Counted from the first letter of the stretch, positions 35,147 through 49,485 are shown. The stretch: DNA of 64,000 nucleotides from Ilex aquifolium (GCA_951799425.1 OX637394.1:33144001-33208000), one strand, 5' to 3'. Made by a program: numbers and translations. The notes: a model not told the origin generated them from the letters alone.

Positions 35147-36123
35147 CTTTTAAGCCAAGCTATAAATCCAAGACTCAATCAACAAAACCTTCTTGTTCTC
35201 CTTCCTTTTCCTCTTAATTTCCTCCTCCTAGGGTTTCAAGAGATTTGGGTGAGATTGGGTGAAGAAGGGAAGAAAAGGAAATGGGTATAGAAGTGGAAAT
35301 CTTGAAAAATCTAGGGTTTTGATCTTCAAGAATGGTGTAAATCTCCCTCTATATTTGTGTTTTTCTCTCCCTTTCTCTCTTTCTAAGGCTACCTAGGGTT
35401 TGGAGTGGTGAAATGGGGCTTAGAGAGGTGTAGGGATGTATTTATAGTGGAAGAAATGGAGAAAGACCCGAAGTCGGATCGGGCTGGGATTTATCGGGCG
35501 TACCGATACGCGTACCGGTACGATTGAGTTACTGGAGTCCTGCATACCGGTATGCGTACCGGTACGATCCAGCTTCTGGAGTTCTGCGTACCGGTACGCG
35601 TACCGGTACGATTTGACTTCCAGATTTTTGTTTCAACTTCCAATGCAGTTTTGACCCATTTAGAGGTCGAATTGGAAACTTTTCAGAGACATACTTTTGT
35701 AGCCCTAGATATCTACTATCTACTGTAGAAATTTCAGATTAATTGGACTTAAGGATAAAAAGTTATGGCCAAAACACTAAGTAGTGTTCAATACCCATTT
35801 TTATCCAAATTCTCGCTAAAGTGTATTTTAACTCCGAGACACTTCCTAACTTCCAATACATCCATCTTACCACTCCCAATGTTTTTCGACCTTCCGGATT
35901 CAATGGAATCATTATTTTGACCTACAAACTTTTAGAAACTTGTCTAATCACCCTTTCCAAGTTTAAACATCTTCGACACGTAACTTCCCAATCAAATTGT
36001 CTCCATAGCATTTATTCCTACGGTTTATTCTTATGTCACTACATATATCTACATCTTTACAAATATTATTTACTATATATATATCTCTATCAATATATAT
36101 AAAAGAAAATTCGGGGTGTTACA

Positions 36124-36297
36124 ATAATACAATAATTCATAACATGAATATTCCACAACCACATGTATATGTATCTCGAACATGATGTGAGGCAAACCCC
36201 ATGAATCAACACATTGAGTAATATCTAGCCCACACACACCCACACAAATCTTATCAAAGATATCCATCCTTTAGGAAGGGCGTATGTCATACCAATG
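36124..36297 (-). repeat. Family E LTR, middle piece
   Basis: Sequence between the two solo LTRs. It starts with the ATAAT duplication of the left one and ends with CAATG, the duplication of the right one. Confidence 0.8.
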
Positions 36298-38350
36298 TGT
36301 AACACCCCGCATTTTCTTTTATAAGATGTATATAGATATATAGTAAATAATTATTGTAAAAATGTGGATATGTGTAATGGTGTAAGAATGAACTATATAG
36401 ATTGTAATAGTAGGAGAAATGCTAGAGATGCATATTGATTGGGAAGTTTGAGTTTCAAAGACGTCTAAACTTGGAAAGGGTGATTAGATGAATTTCTAAA
36501 TATTTTTAGGTCAAAATAAGGTTTCCATTGAATCCGGAAGGTCGAACAACCTTGGGAGAGGTAATATGGGGTGTATTGGAAGCTAGGAAGTATTCCGGAG
36601 TGAAAACACTCTTAGAGAGAATTTGGGTAAAAAGGAGTTGGGACACCTTCTAGTATTTTGGTCATAACTTTTTATCCTTATGTCAAATTGATCTGACATT
36701 TGGACAGTAGGTAGTAGACATCTAGGGTTACAAAAGTGTATCTCATGCAAATTTTCCAATTCGACCTCTAAATGGGTCAAAACTGCCCTGGAAGTCGAAG
36801 CATCCAAAGTGTACCGGTACGCCCAAACCAGTGGCTTAACCGTACCGGTACGCTTTTTCTGACACGCGCCGAACAGTTAAAAAGTTAGGATTTTTGGGTT
36901 TAAAACACCACCTCAAGCCCTCATTTGCTCCATTCTTCACTCCACTCTCATCCTAAACACTTTAGAACCCTAGGAGGAGATAAAGGAGGAGAAAGAAACA
37001 CAAGATCACGAGGGAGTTACACTTCCAAAAAGATCAAAACCCTAGATTTATTTGAATACCAAGGTAGGGGTTTCCTTCCATTCACTTACATTGAGGCTAG
37101 GGTTATTATATATGTATGATTTGGACTTCCAATCATATCTATTTGCTATGGGTTCCTTTTTGCAAACTTGATTATGTTTTGAGAAAAGGTTATGGGTGGA
37201 AAGCCATAAGAAAACTTAGTTTTTGAGAAACATGGATTTCTCTCTCTATCTTCACTCAAATTTGGTTTTGAAAACTATAGTGCTTTGTGTTGAGTATTGA
37301 AATGCTATTGTACATGATCTCTTGTATTTTTCTTCATTGTTATTTGAAATTGTCTCATGATGGATTTGTGGAATTTGCGTGAGAATTTGGGGGTTTATGG
37401 TATTGTTAGAATGTGAGATAATTGTGGGAATTTTATCGCTTGCGTGGTTGTACGATACGAACATGGATTACTATGGACTGGGTATCATGTAGTGGGTAGA
37501 CGTCTTTGTATGCCACGCGGGTATGAACTTTTCCTACCACATGGAGTGGGTAGACGCCTTTGTACGCCGTGTAGGTATAAACTTTTCCTATCACTAATGA
37601 TCACGGGTTAGTAACGTGGGTTGTATCGGGCACACAGTGTGGGTCATCGTGCATTGTACCATAAATTGTTTTGACAAGAGTTTCGGGAAGTATGGGATTC
37701 CGCGAGAACTTGTTGAAAACGGTTTATGGTAGAATGAATTACCAATGGTATATTGTGTTTATTTATCCATTTCAATTACTGTTGCTATCTAAACTTGAGA
37801 TCTGTTTAAATGTCCTCGTTTTACTTCAAATGTTATATATGTTAGTTGTGAAATGAGACCGGCCGTTTTATATACTTTTCTAAACCTTGTTTGGGTTTGG
37901 GAGGATTTTTCTACAGAGCTTCGTGCTCACCCCCTACAGTTGAACATTTTTCAGAGTTTGTGCCAGAGGATGAGCTAGGTGCTAACGAGCCGGGCCATGG
38001 AGAGGTTTCACTCGAGGGATACTTGGATCCCGAGTGGGATATCTAGAGATGTCTTTGACTTTTGTTTTAGACTAGAATATTCTTTTGGAAACACTGTATA
38101 GTCTAGATCTCTTTTGTAATTTCCGCTGCGCTATAATAGTCAATGTTTTCTTTGGGAAATGTAAATGCCATTGTTGGGCATATTCTTTTGATATTGTGGC
38201 CATGGCTTGGCTTATTCTTTTGGGGATGATATTGTAAATTCTATGGATGATGAATAGAAAATTTTCTTATGGATGGAGTATCTTAGTGCTCTCATTGTGT
38301 CAATGGTTTTAGAATGTAATGCCGTCCAGAGTGTGTTTTGGGGCGTTACA
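36298..38350 (+). repeat. Solo LTR F inside the E LTR, opposite orientation
   Basis: 2,053 bp from TGTAACACCCCGC to GGGGCGTTACA, flanked by the perfect duplication CAATG (36293-36297 and 38351-38355). U3 palindromes GTACCGGTAC (36811-36820) and CGTACCGGTACG (36841-36852). Predicted leader intron 37064-37954 (donor AAG|GTAGGGG, acceptor TTTTTCAG). Two GGTAGACG...TTTTCCTA repeat units lie around 37495-37592. Confidence 0.92.
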
Positions 38351-39734
38351 CAATGGCAGTGACGTATCCAACCCAAGTATTAGTATACTAACCCTCTGAC
38401 ACGGCACACGTGAGCAATAGTGGTTTAGTCTTACCAAAGCACTAACCCCAATACGAGTGGTAGGAAAAATGCCAACTCACACGGAGCAAGCAACACGTCT
38501 ACCCACTCTACGATATCTCGTCAAAGGCCACCCATGGTCATCCCACACTCATAAGAGATACAATACCAACCCAATTTCACAATTTACAAGTATATCTTAA
38601 AAACCCCCAAATTTATCACATGACAATTTCCATAAACAGTTACAAAAATACAAGAGATCCCCACAACATCATTTTATTACTCAACACAAGCACTATGGTT
38701 TCAAAATCAATAATAAAGGAAGAATTTAAGAAGAAAATTCATCACTCTCCAAAAACTAGGGTTTTGAAATACAAAAAGAGATTTCATGGGTATTCCACCC
38801 TAACTTTGTTAAAAACATGTAATCTTTGCCCAAAAGACTAAGTAAGGATGATTTCCTATCATATATATATATATAACATTTAAAGCAAAACATACATATA
38901 TACATAAGTCCTAACCTCAATGTAAGAGAAAGAGAAGAAATCCCCTACCTTCTTCTTCCTTAGTGTTCTTTGAGGAACTTGAAGTTTTGATCCTCTTCAA
39001 TGTGTAAATCCTCTCTTGATCTTGTATTTTCCCATTCTTTCTTCCTCTCTAAGATTATCTAGGGTTAGAAATGTTGAAATGAGGCATAAAGAGGCTTCAT
39101 TATGTATTTATAGTGAAAGAAATGGCCTCCTGTGCGCGATTCTGAAGTTCGGAATTCGTAACTCACGTTCAAACGTTATTGGCGTTCGAACGCCAATAGT
39201 GAAAAACTTTGATTTACGTTCGAACGTCACTTTGGCGTTCGAACGTTGGTTGCTCCCAGTACTTTTGCATTTCCATCAGAGCTCTGCAGACACCAAAGTA
39301 CTGGGACTCCCTCACGTTCGAACGTCGATTCACGTTCGAACGTCATCCCAGTTTCTGCTGAAACTTCCAGTGAAGTTTTGGCCTATTTAGAGATTGATTT
39401 GGAAAATTTTCGTGAAATACTCTTTTGTAGCCCTGGAAGTATGCTATCTACTATCAAAATTTTAGAGCCAACGGACATTAGAATAAAAGGTTATGATCAA
39501 AATACTAGGAAGTGTCCAAAATCCTTTCTACCCAAGTTTTCTCTTAAATGTGCTTTCATTCCGAAAATCTTCCTAGCTTCTAATACATACCCTATTACAC
39601 CGCCTAACTTTTTTATTTCTACTTTTCCAATCTACCAAATTCAAACACACATCACTACACATATCCCCATTTTTACAACAATTATTTACTATATATTTAT
39701 ATACATATATAAAAGAAAAATACGAGGTGTTACA
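38351..39734 (-). repeat. Family E LTR, right piece (U3 side)
   Basis: It ends GAGGTGTTACA at 39734. The U3 is B-like, with CGTTCGAACG palindromes between about 39165 and 39350 and a TATA box near 39108. A family A-like hairpin on the left piece and a B-like U3 here make this LTR a mosaic. Confidence 0.82.
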
Positions 39735-42163
39735 AACTTATTTTTTTAATTTGCTGTTAATATGATGATTTGAATTTTTATTTGATGAAATTGAATGTTT
39801 AGTTTGTATAAATTTGATGAATTGAATATTAAATGTTATTAGATGAAATTGCACGTTACTTTGGTGTTAATTTGCGAGGATTTTCGATGTTAATTTTATG
39901 AATTGAATGTTACTTGAATGAATTTGAATATAAATTGGATGAGATTGAATGTTACGTTGATGAATTAAATGTTTATTAGGAAAAATTAAATGTTGATTTG
40001 AAGAATTGAATGTTAGTTTGGTGTAAATTTGATGAATTGAGTATTAATTGCATGTTACTTGTTGATTTAATAAATTGAGTATTTATTGGATGAGTTTGAA
40101 TGTTAATTTGATGAATTATAATATCAAAAGGTTAAAAGTGTAATATCAAAGGGATAAAAGTGTAATATGATAGGAGAAGTAAGTGTAATTATACACACGA
40201 TCGGTCCACCATTCCTAGGACCGGTCTTAGTTTAAATTACACTTACACCCCTAAACTATAACACTATTTTTATTTTGTTCTCAATCTAATCCAACAAAAT
40301 TAAATTAAGATTCAATTTCATGAAATTAATATTTAATTCATTAAATTAATATCAAATTAACATTTAATTCATCTAATTAATATTCAATTCATCAAATTAA
40401 TACTAAATCGACATTCAATTCATCCAATTACCACTCAATTTATCAAAATTAACATCCAAAATAATCCAAAAAAAAATTAATTTATCAAATCAACACCAAA
40501 CCAAAGTAATATGAAAATTAATCAAATAAACATTTAATTCATTAACTCAACTCTAAATTAACATTACATTTCATCTAATAAACATTCAATTAATAAAATT
40601 TTCGATGGTAATTTGATAAATTGAGTATTAATTTAATGCACTTGAATATAAATTAAATGAATTTAATGTTAATTTTATGTTAATTTGATGAATTGAATAT
40701 TAATTGGATGTGATTGAATGTTAAGTTGATGAATTAAATGTTTATTAGATGAAATTGAATGTTGATTTGAAGAATTGAATGTTAATTTGTTATTTATTTG
40801 AAAAATTAAACGTTTATTGGATGAAATTGCACGTTACTTTGGTGTTAATTTGTTAAATCGAGGATTTTCGATGTTAATTTAATTAATTGAATGTTACTTG
40901 AATGAATTTGAATATAAATTGGATGAGATTGAATGTTACGTTGATGAATTAAATGTTTATTAGGTAAAATTAAATGTTGATTTGAAGAATTGAATGTTAA
41001 TTTGGTGTAAATTTGATGAATTGAGTATTAATTGCATGTTACTTGTTGATTTAATAAATTGAGTATTTATTGGATGAGTTTGGATGTTAATTTGATGAAT
41101 TATAATATCAAAAGGTTAAAAGTGTAATATCAAAGGGATAAAAATGTAATATGATAGGAGAAGTAAGTGTAATTATACACATGTTCGGTCTACCATTCCT
41201 AGGACCGGTCTTAGTTTAAATTATATTTACACCCCTAAACTATAACACTATTTTTATTTTGTTCCCAATCTAACCCAACACAATTAAATTAACATTCAAT
41301 TTCGTGAAATTAATATTTAATTCATCAAATTAATATCAAGTTAACATTTAATTCATCCAATTAATATTCAATTCATCAAATTAATACTAAATCGACATTC
41401 AATTCATCCAATTACCACTCAATTTATCAAAATTAACATCCAAAATAATCCAAAAAAAATTTAATTTATCAAATCAACACCAAAACAAAGTAATATGAAA
41501 ATTAATCAAATAAACATTTAATTCATTAACTCAACTCTAAATTAACATTACATTTCATCTAATAAACATTCAATTAATAAAATTAACATTTAAATTCAAT
41601 TATAAACATTAAATTCATCCAATACATATTCATTCGTCAAATTAACACCAAATTTATGTTCAATTGATGAAATCAATAACAAATATATATTCAATTCATA
41701 CAATTTATATTAATTTGGTGCTAGTTTGATGAATTGAATGTTAATTTGGTATTAATTGATGAATTGAATGTTAATTTGGTGTTAATTTAATGAATTGAAT
41801 GTTTATTATACGAAACGAAATGTTAATTTATTGAATTGAATGTTAATTTGATGTTGATTTGATGAATTAAATATTTATTAGGTAGAATTGAATGCGAATT
41901 TAATGAATTGAATATTAATTTTGTATTAATTTGATGAATTGAATGTTAGTTTGATGTTGATTTGAAGAATTGAAAGTTAATTTGGTGTTAATTTGATGAA
42001 TTGAATGTTAAACATTTAATTTAAATGTTAATTTAATGAATTGAATGTTTATTATTTGAAATGAAATGTTAATTTGTTAAATTGAATGTTAATTTAGTGT
42101 TGATTTGATGAATTAAATCTTTATTAGATATTTTGTATTTTAATTTGATGAATTGAATGTTAA
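39735..42163. repeat. AT-rich fold-back repeats, copies 4-6
   Basis: Two complete direct-arm / core / inverted-arm units (cores near 40120-40270 and 41100-41250) and a third direct arm (41700-42163). At about 41640-41710 the sequence switches from inverted to direct arm. The cores contain TAAGTGTAATT and AATTACACTTA around GACCGGTC. No coding region is present. Confidence 0.75.
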
Positions 42164-42693
42164 TGTAACACCCTGCATCTTCTTTTATATATGTATATAG
42201 ATATATAGTAAATAATTGTTGTAAAAAATGTGGATATATGTAGTAATAGTAGGAATAAATACTAAGAAGACAAATGGATTGAGAAGTTTGAGTTTTGAAG
42301 GTGTGTAAACTTGAGAAGAGGGATTATGGAAGTTTCTAAATATTTTTAGGTCAAAATAAGTTCTCCATTGAATCCGGAAGGTCAAAAAACATTGGGAGAG
42401 GTAATATGGGGTGTATTGGAAGTTAGGAAGTATTCCGGAGTGAAAACACACTTAGAGAGAATTTGGGTAAAAAGGAGTTGGGACACCTTCTACTATTTTG
42501 GTCATAACTCTTTATCCTTATATCCAATGGATCTAAATTTTGTACAGTAGATAGTAGACATCTAGGGCTACAAAAGTGTATCTCATTAAAATTTTCCAAT
42601 TCGACCTCTAAATGGGTCAAAACTGCCCTGTAAGTCGGAGCAAAAATCTGCCAAACCGTACCGGTACCTCGTACCGGTACGCCCGACTCCAGT
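42164..42693 (+). repeat. F-type LTR fragment, host of the A array
   Basis: It starts TGTAACACCCTGC after GTTAA and matches 36298-36850, including the palindromes ACCGTACCGGTAC and CGTACCGGTACG (42656-42682). The A array begins at 42694; the right part of this LTR is not visible in the window. Confidence 0.82.
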
Positions 42694-45600
42694 TGTGACG
42701 CCCCAAAATCCGGCGGTCCGTTGATTACCCATCAACCTGCGGAATACTCGTGGATACCGAGTAACTCGATATCGCTCCGTTATACCCCATTTATCGGGGT
42801 CCATAATTGAACAAAAATCGGGCAGAGTCTCCTTTGTACGGGGAGCTCTACCCAAAACTCAACCTGTGCAATATATATTCAAATGACCCATCCGAGACCC
42901 AATATAAAGCAATGACCGCCCCGGGTCCATTTATAAGTAAACATTGGCCACACCGTGTCCAACTATCCATACCATTATCAAAACATGCAATGTTGTATCA
43001 AAAATAGTCCATAACAGTTCTATTACAATTCTTTTACATATACATGTCCAAAAAACATAGTTGTCACAAGTGTTTTACATTAACGCAAAATAAAGTCACA
43101 TTCGGCTTTCTTCAAACATGTGGGTCCAAATTGGTGCCATCCGCCGATGTATTTCCCCCACCTGAAATATTTTCCCGTATAGGGTGAGCAACGCCCAGTA
43201 GAGTAATTTCCTACAGAGGCTACTCCCCACCTACGTGCACATGCAATGTTCACATTCAACATTTCGTATTCACATCAACATTCCAAGTAAGAATATGCAA
43301 CTCCATATTGGAAACTACCATGGCATGCTATGAAATGAGATGGAACTCACTCATGCAACTTTAACCCGAGTCCTCACCGACTCCCACAACACAATGCAAT
43401 GCCAATGTGTAATGAATCAGTCAATTGACGAAAAATCCACCCAATGATCGTTTGAAATAAAAGTTGTTTTATTATAAAACCAAATCATTGATGGGTGTTA
43501 CTCATTGAATGAGTACTTTATAAATCAAAATCTTGTGTCTTGGATCGGGCAACGGATTTTGGTATCTCAACCACCGGTTCCGTAAACACCAGCACTTTTC
43601 TGGACCACCGGTTTCACCCCAATCCACCACATGAGTCAGATCTGGGGTGTATTTTCGGAGCATAGAGACATGGAACACTGCGTGAACACTCGATAAATCT
43701 GGCGGTAATGCCAACTGGTAAGCGACTGTACCAACCCTCTCAAGTATCTCAAAGGTCCCGATATACCTCGGTGACAACTTTCCTCGCTTGCCGAACCTGA
43801 CCACTCCTCTCGTAGGCATCACCTTCAAGAAGACATGATCTCCCACCTCAAACTCTAGAGGTCGCCGCCGTCTATCGACGTAGCTCTTCTGCCGACTCTG
43901 AGCCGTGAGAAGACGCTTCCGTATCAAGCCCACCTTCTCTGAGGTGTCTCTAACCAAGTCCGGACCCGTAGAAGGTCTCTCTCCAACCTCTGTCCAACAA
44001 ACCGGAGATCGACATGGCCTCCCATATAGTGCCTCATAGGGTGTCATCTGTATGCTCGCCTGATAACTATTGTTATAGGCGAACTCCACCAAGGGTAAAT
44101 GATCTTCCCAACTACCCTTGAGATCTATGACACATGCCCGTAGCATGTCCTCTAATGTCTGAATGGTCCTCTCAGATTGACCGTCCGTCTGGGGATGAAA
44201 AACAGTGCTCATCATCAGTTGTGTCCCCATGGCTCGTTGGAAACTCTCCCACAATGAGCTGTAAACCTGGGATCCCGATCCGATACTATAGATACGGGTA
44301 CCCTATGCAACCGGACAATCTCCCGTATATATAACTTGCAGAATTCCTCCAGTGTGAAGGTCATCCGCACAGCCAAAAAGTGTGCCGACTTCGTAAGCCG
44401 GTCCACTATCACCCATACCGCATCATGTCCCCGCAATGTCCGTGGCAAGTGAGTCACAAAATCCATCGTGACATGTTCCCACTTCCACTCAGCTACCTAC
44501 AATGGCTGGAGTAACCCTGCTGGTCTCTGGTGTTCAGCCTTCACTTGCTGACACGTGAGACATCTACTAACAAAATCGACAACCTGCCGCTTCATCCCAT
44601 TCCAATAATACTGGCGACGAAGATCATGATACATCTTCGTGCCCCCTGGATGAACCGCAAAACGAGAGCAATGGAACTCCTTAAGGATCTCCCCTCTCAG
44701 ATCCGCCAACTGAGGAACCACAACCCTTCCTCGATACCGAAGACTACCATCCGAGTGAATGGCCCAGCCCTCGTCACCTGTACCTGCCTATACACGGTCC
44801 CGGATGGACAATAGCTCTGTGTCCTGACTCTGGGACTCAATAACCCTACTCAGTAGGGAAGGCGTAGTCACCAAACTCCCCAAAGTACCCTGAGCCTGAC
44901 CCATATAGCGTAGCCCGAACTGTCTCACAGTCTCTAGCATCCGCCACTCCCGGGAAGCCACACTAGCCAAGACTCCCCGTGACTTCCGGCTGAGTGCATC
45001 AGCCACCACATTTGCCTTACCGGGGTGGTAATGCAAATTGAAGTCATAATCTTCCAGGGACTCCATCCACCTGCGTTGCCTCATGTTGAGGTCCCGCTGT
45101 GTAAAGATGTACTTCAGACTTTTGTGGTCTGAAAACACCTCGAACTGCTCACCGTATAGATAGTGGCACCAAGCCTTCAAAGCAAAGACAATGGCCGCCA
45201 ACTCCATGTCATGTGTGGGGTAATTTTGCTCGTGGTTCTTTAACTGCCGAGAACCATAAGCCACCACCCTCCCGGACTGCATCAAGACACATCCTAGTCC
45301 GTCCTTCGAGGCATCATAATACACTGTGTACCTCTGTCCCCTTTCCGGGACTATCAAGATAGGGGTTGAAGTAAGCCTCCTCTTTAACTCCTGGAATGCC
45401 TTCTCGCAAGAATCATTCCACTCGAACTTGACCTCTTTTCGAGTCAACCTGGTCATAGGAGCAGCTAGTCGGGAGAAGTCATCAATAAACCGCCGGTAAT
45501 ACCCTGCCAATCCCAAGAAACTGCGTATCTCGAAGACTGACTTCGGCCTCTCCCAATTCATGACTGCCTCAACCTTCTCTGGGTCTACGGATACACCTGA

Positions 45601-47062
45601 AGCTGACACCACATGTCCCAAAAACTTCACCTCAGTCAGCCAAAATTCACACTTGCTGAATTTGGCATACAACTGATGGTCTCTCAAGGTCTGAAGAACA
45701 ATCTTCAAGTGACCCTCATGCTCCTCCTCAGACTTGGAGTAGATCAAGATGTCGTCAACAAATACTACAACAAATTGATCAAGGTAGGGTTGAAACACCC
45801 TATGCATGAGATCCATGAATGCTGCCGGAGCATTCGTCAATCCGAAAGGCATGACTGTGAACTCGAAATGTCCATACCGCGTCTGAAATGCCGTCTTAGG
45901 GATATCTGCCTCCCTAACCCTCAACTGATGGTAACCGGTGCGGAGATCTATCTTGGAGTAGACCCGCGCCCCTCGCAGCTGATCAAACAAATCATCAATC
46001 CTCGGCAAAGGGTACCTATTCTTGATAGTAACCCTATTCAACTGTCGGTAGTCTATGCATAGCCGAAGGGTCTTATCCTTCTTCTTGGCAAACTGCACCG
46101 GAGCGCCCCAAGGTGAGGTGCTCGGCCTAATAAAGCCCCTGTCCAACAATTCCTGTAATTGGACCTTGAGTTCTTGCAACTCAGCAGGCACCATCCTATG
46201 TGGAGTCATAGAAATGAGCGATGTACCTGGGTGCAACTCAATAGTGAAGTCTACATCCCTATGTGGAGGTAATCCCGGTAATTTATCCGAAAAAACATCC
46301 TCATACTCACAAACCACACGAGGTAGACCCAACTCCTACTCGCCTCATTCTCCAGGGTAAGGCTTACTAGCCAACCCATCAACTGCCCGTGCCATCTAGA
46401 GTCGTACACGGCTTGGGATAAAACATCGTGCTTATCCCCTTGAAACATGAAACAAACACCTTTCGGTGTGTGGGCAGTGACCCTCTTCCGATCACAATCA
46501 ATGACAACTCAATGTGTCGCCAACTAATCCATCTCAAGGATGACATCAAACTCCGACATGTCCATGACCCTAAGGTCCACGGTGAGTAGAATCCCCGAGA
46601 TCTCTAACTCACAACCCCAACATATTTGATCAATACATACCCTAGCACCTAGGGGAGAACTCACATGCAATGGCTCTTCCAAGGTTCCAACCTCTAAGCC
46701 CAAATCCCTCACACAAGTCAAATAATAATAGAGCACTAACTTAGTATCCCAAAGTAGGGATCAAAGTTGACCATTTTAGACTTCTCCCATTCTCTCACTA
46801 GTAGAGCGTGTGTGTCCAACTAGTAGACATTTACACCCTGAACCATTCTGTTCACTTGTTTTCCGACCCCCAATGTTATGTTTTCTAACCCTAGTGTCCC
46901 TTTTTCCATATACATCTTACCATGTATATAATTCACTCAACAAGTAGCACATAGCATGTAGCAAGTAGAGCACATAACATGAAATGTACAATGAATGCAA
47001 TGGTCTAGACCCATGCCCCTCAAGCCCTAGGTAAATCGTATACCTAGGCTCTGATACCAAGC
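42694..47062 (-). mobile_element. Partial family A unit 1 of the array
   Basis: Part of an LTR (starting TGTGACGCCCC) plus most of an internal region ending in a primer site at 47048-47059. It contains a pol remnant (about 43600-46736: protease-like, RT with FVDD, RNase H, integrase). It is broken in several places. Confidence 0.88.
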
Positions 47063-49391
47063 TGTGACGCCCCAAAATCCGGGGGTCCGTTGATTACCCA
47101 TCAACCTGCGGAATACCCGTGGATACCGAGTAACTCGATATCGCTCCGTTATACCCCATTTATCGGGGTCCATAATTGAACAAAAATCGGGCAGAGTCTC
47201 CTTTGTACGGGGAGCTCTACCCAAAACTCAACCTGTGCAATATATATTCAAATGACCCATCCGAGGCCCAATATAAAGCAATGACCACCCCGGGTCCATT
47301 TATAAGTAAACATTGGCCACACCGGGTCCAACTATCCATACCATTATCAAAACATGCAATGTTGTATCAAAAATAGTCCATAACAGTTCTATTACAATTC
47401 TTTTACATATACATGTCCAAAAAACATAGTTGTCACAAGTGTTTTACATTAACGCAAAATAAAGCCACATTCGACTTTCTTCAAACATGTGGGTCCAAAT
47501 TGGAGCCATCTGCCGATGTATTTCTCCCACCTGAAATGTTTTCCCGTATAGGGTGAGCAACGCCCAGTAGAGTAATTTCCTACAGAGGCTACTCCCCACC
47601 TACGTGCACATGCAATGTTCACATTCAACATTTCGTATTCACATCAACATTCCAAGTAAGAATATGCAACTCCATATTAGAAACTACCATGTCATGCTAT
47701 GAAATGAGATGGAACTCACTCATGCAACTTTAACCCGAGTCCTCACCGCTTCCCATAACACAATGCAATGCCAATGTGTAATGAATCCGTTAATTGACGA
47801 AAAATCCACCCAATGATCGTTTGAAATAAAAGTTATTTTATTATAAAACCAAATCATTGATGGGTGTTACTCATTGAATGAGTACTTTATAAATCAAAAT
47901 CTTGTGTCTTGGATCGGGCAACGGATTTTGGTATCTCAACCACCGGTTCCGTAAACACCAGCACTTTTCTGGAATTTCACCGCCGGGAAGTGCCTGAACC
48001 ATGTGACCGGGTTTTGCACCCGAGGGAGAGTCTAGCCCTACTTGCTATACCCGACACAAGTTTTTCTTTCTTTCATGCAACCATGTGACTCAGTCGGATT
48101 TTCAACCCAACTTTCCCGAGCCCCCCATCAATCACCAAGAATGGTGTTTGATTAACCATGCATACACACACCCACACTCATGACTCATGCCCATGAATGT
48201 GATGTCAATTCCATGTCCATATTTCAATACATGCCTAATGAACAATTTCTACATATCAATGTATACCATGGCAATTTATATCATATGTATATAATCACCA
48301 TAATCCGTTACAAGGTCAGTATATTCAAGAGAATAAATCAACACTTCATCAACATGTTATCACATAATACATGCTAATATCACATTTCATTCACAAGGCA
48401 CAAACCCACATGATTATTACATAAACACTTCCATATATCAAATCAAGTCCAGACTTAATATATACCATTTCAAATAATAAAATAAAAATCAGAATATGTG
48501 ATTTTTACATTTCCAATTATCGAAACATCCTAGAAATCACAAACTAGCAATTTCTAACTACCAATTCACACTAGAATTCATCCTACCCATTTCCATAACA
48601 CCAACCATAATGGAAAAATGTTAGAAATGTCCAAAACAGCCCATATAAACCCTATGGACACCTTAGGTTAGAAATAAACCCGAGTAGGAGGAAACCCTAC
48701 CTCTTGGAGCGTAAAACAACCGGTAGAACCTCCAAGAACAAGATTTAAGCCCAAATCTTTGATTTTCCCAAAATTCCGTCTTTGGATCTTCGGTGAAATC
48801 AGCTCTTTTTGGTATGTACGCGTAGCCCTAGTCACGTAGATGAACTTTGACTTCTGGACTGACGAATTCCGACGGACGGAACTCCCGGAATCGGAGCGGG
48901 AAGGTTAAAGATTTTTTTTTTTTTCTTTGGTTTTGGGCGGCTGAAAAGGCTGAAGTTCAGCTGATATTTTTTCAAAAAGCTGATTTTTTTAGGATATTTA
49001 TAGGCAAAAATGTGCGGTCCACATCGCACCGCATATTTTCGACTTCCGGGTCCGTTTTTCGTCCCGAAACGATTCATTATAACTCGGATTAAGTTCAAAT
49101 TAATTTTATTTGAAATTTAACTTAATTTTAGGGAAATTTTATAAAATCCATTATTGGGGACCTTTAAAATGAAATTCGCCACGCAGTCGTCTCGAACGAC
49201 GTGCAAAAATCTGACTATATCGGAATTCGACGAAATTTGACAGGGTGACTAGATTCCGCGATACGAATCCAACAGCGAACTCCGTTTCCTCATCCGAGGT
49301 CTAGAGCATGAGTATTTCAAATAAGCATTAGGATGGCAAATGACCATTTTGCCTTTATTCACAAAAAATTCAAAATTTCTCGGGTTTTACA
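47063..49391 (-). repeat. Family A LTR 2 of the array, shared
   Basis: 2,329 bp, minus strand TGTAAAACCCG (49391) to GGGGCGTCACA (47063). A primer site adjoins on the left and a polypurine tract (49392-49410) on the right. TATA near 48994-49004. Predicted leader acceptor CATTTCAG near 47532. Confidence 0.93.
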
Positions 49392-49485
49392 TACTTCCCC
49401 CCTTAAAAGAATTTCGTCCCCGAAATTTACATACACATACACACGTAACCGCATGCATATGCTACAGTCATGTAATAGTAAATGA

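Larger units (their letters stand above)
33836..36123 (-). repeat. Solo LTR B-prime inside the E LTR
   Basis: 2,288 bp from TGTAACACCCC to GGGGTGTTACA, flanked by the perfect duplication ATAAT (33831-33835 and 36124-36128). No internal region is present. The leader side resembles family B; the U3 side resembles family C, with CGTACCGGTACG palindromes at 35511-35522, 35555-35566, 35586-35599 and 35599-35610, and GCATACCGGTATGC at 35542-35555. TATA near 35439-35447. Confidence 0.92.

Noticed and set aside
45613-46062. Plus-strand frame of 149 residues, repeated at 51690 and 57767
   Set aside because: It is antisense to the RT domain of family A, a usual shadow frame.
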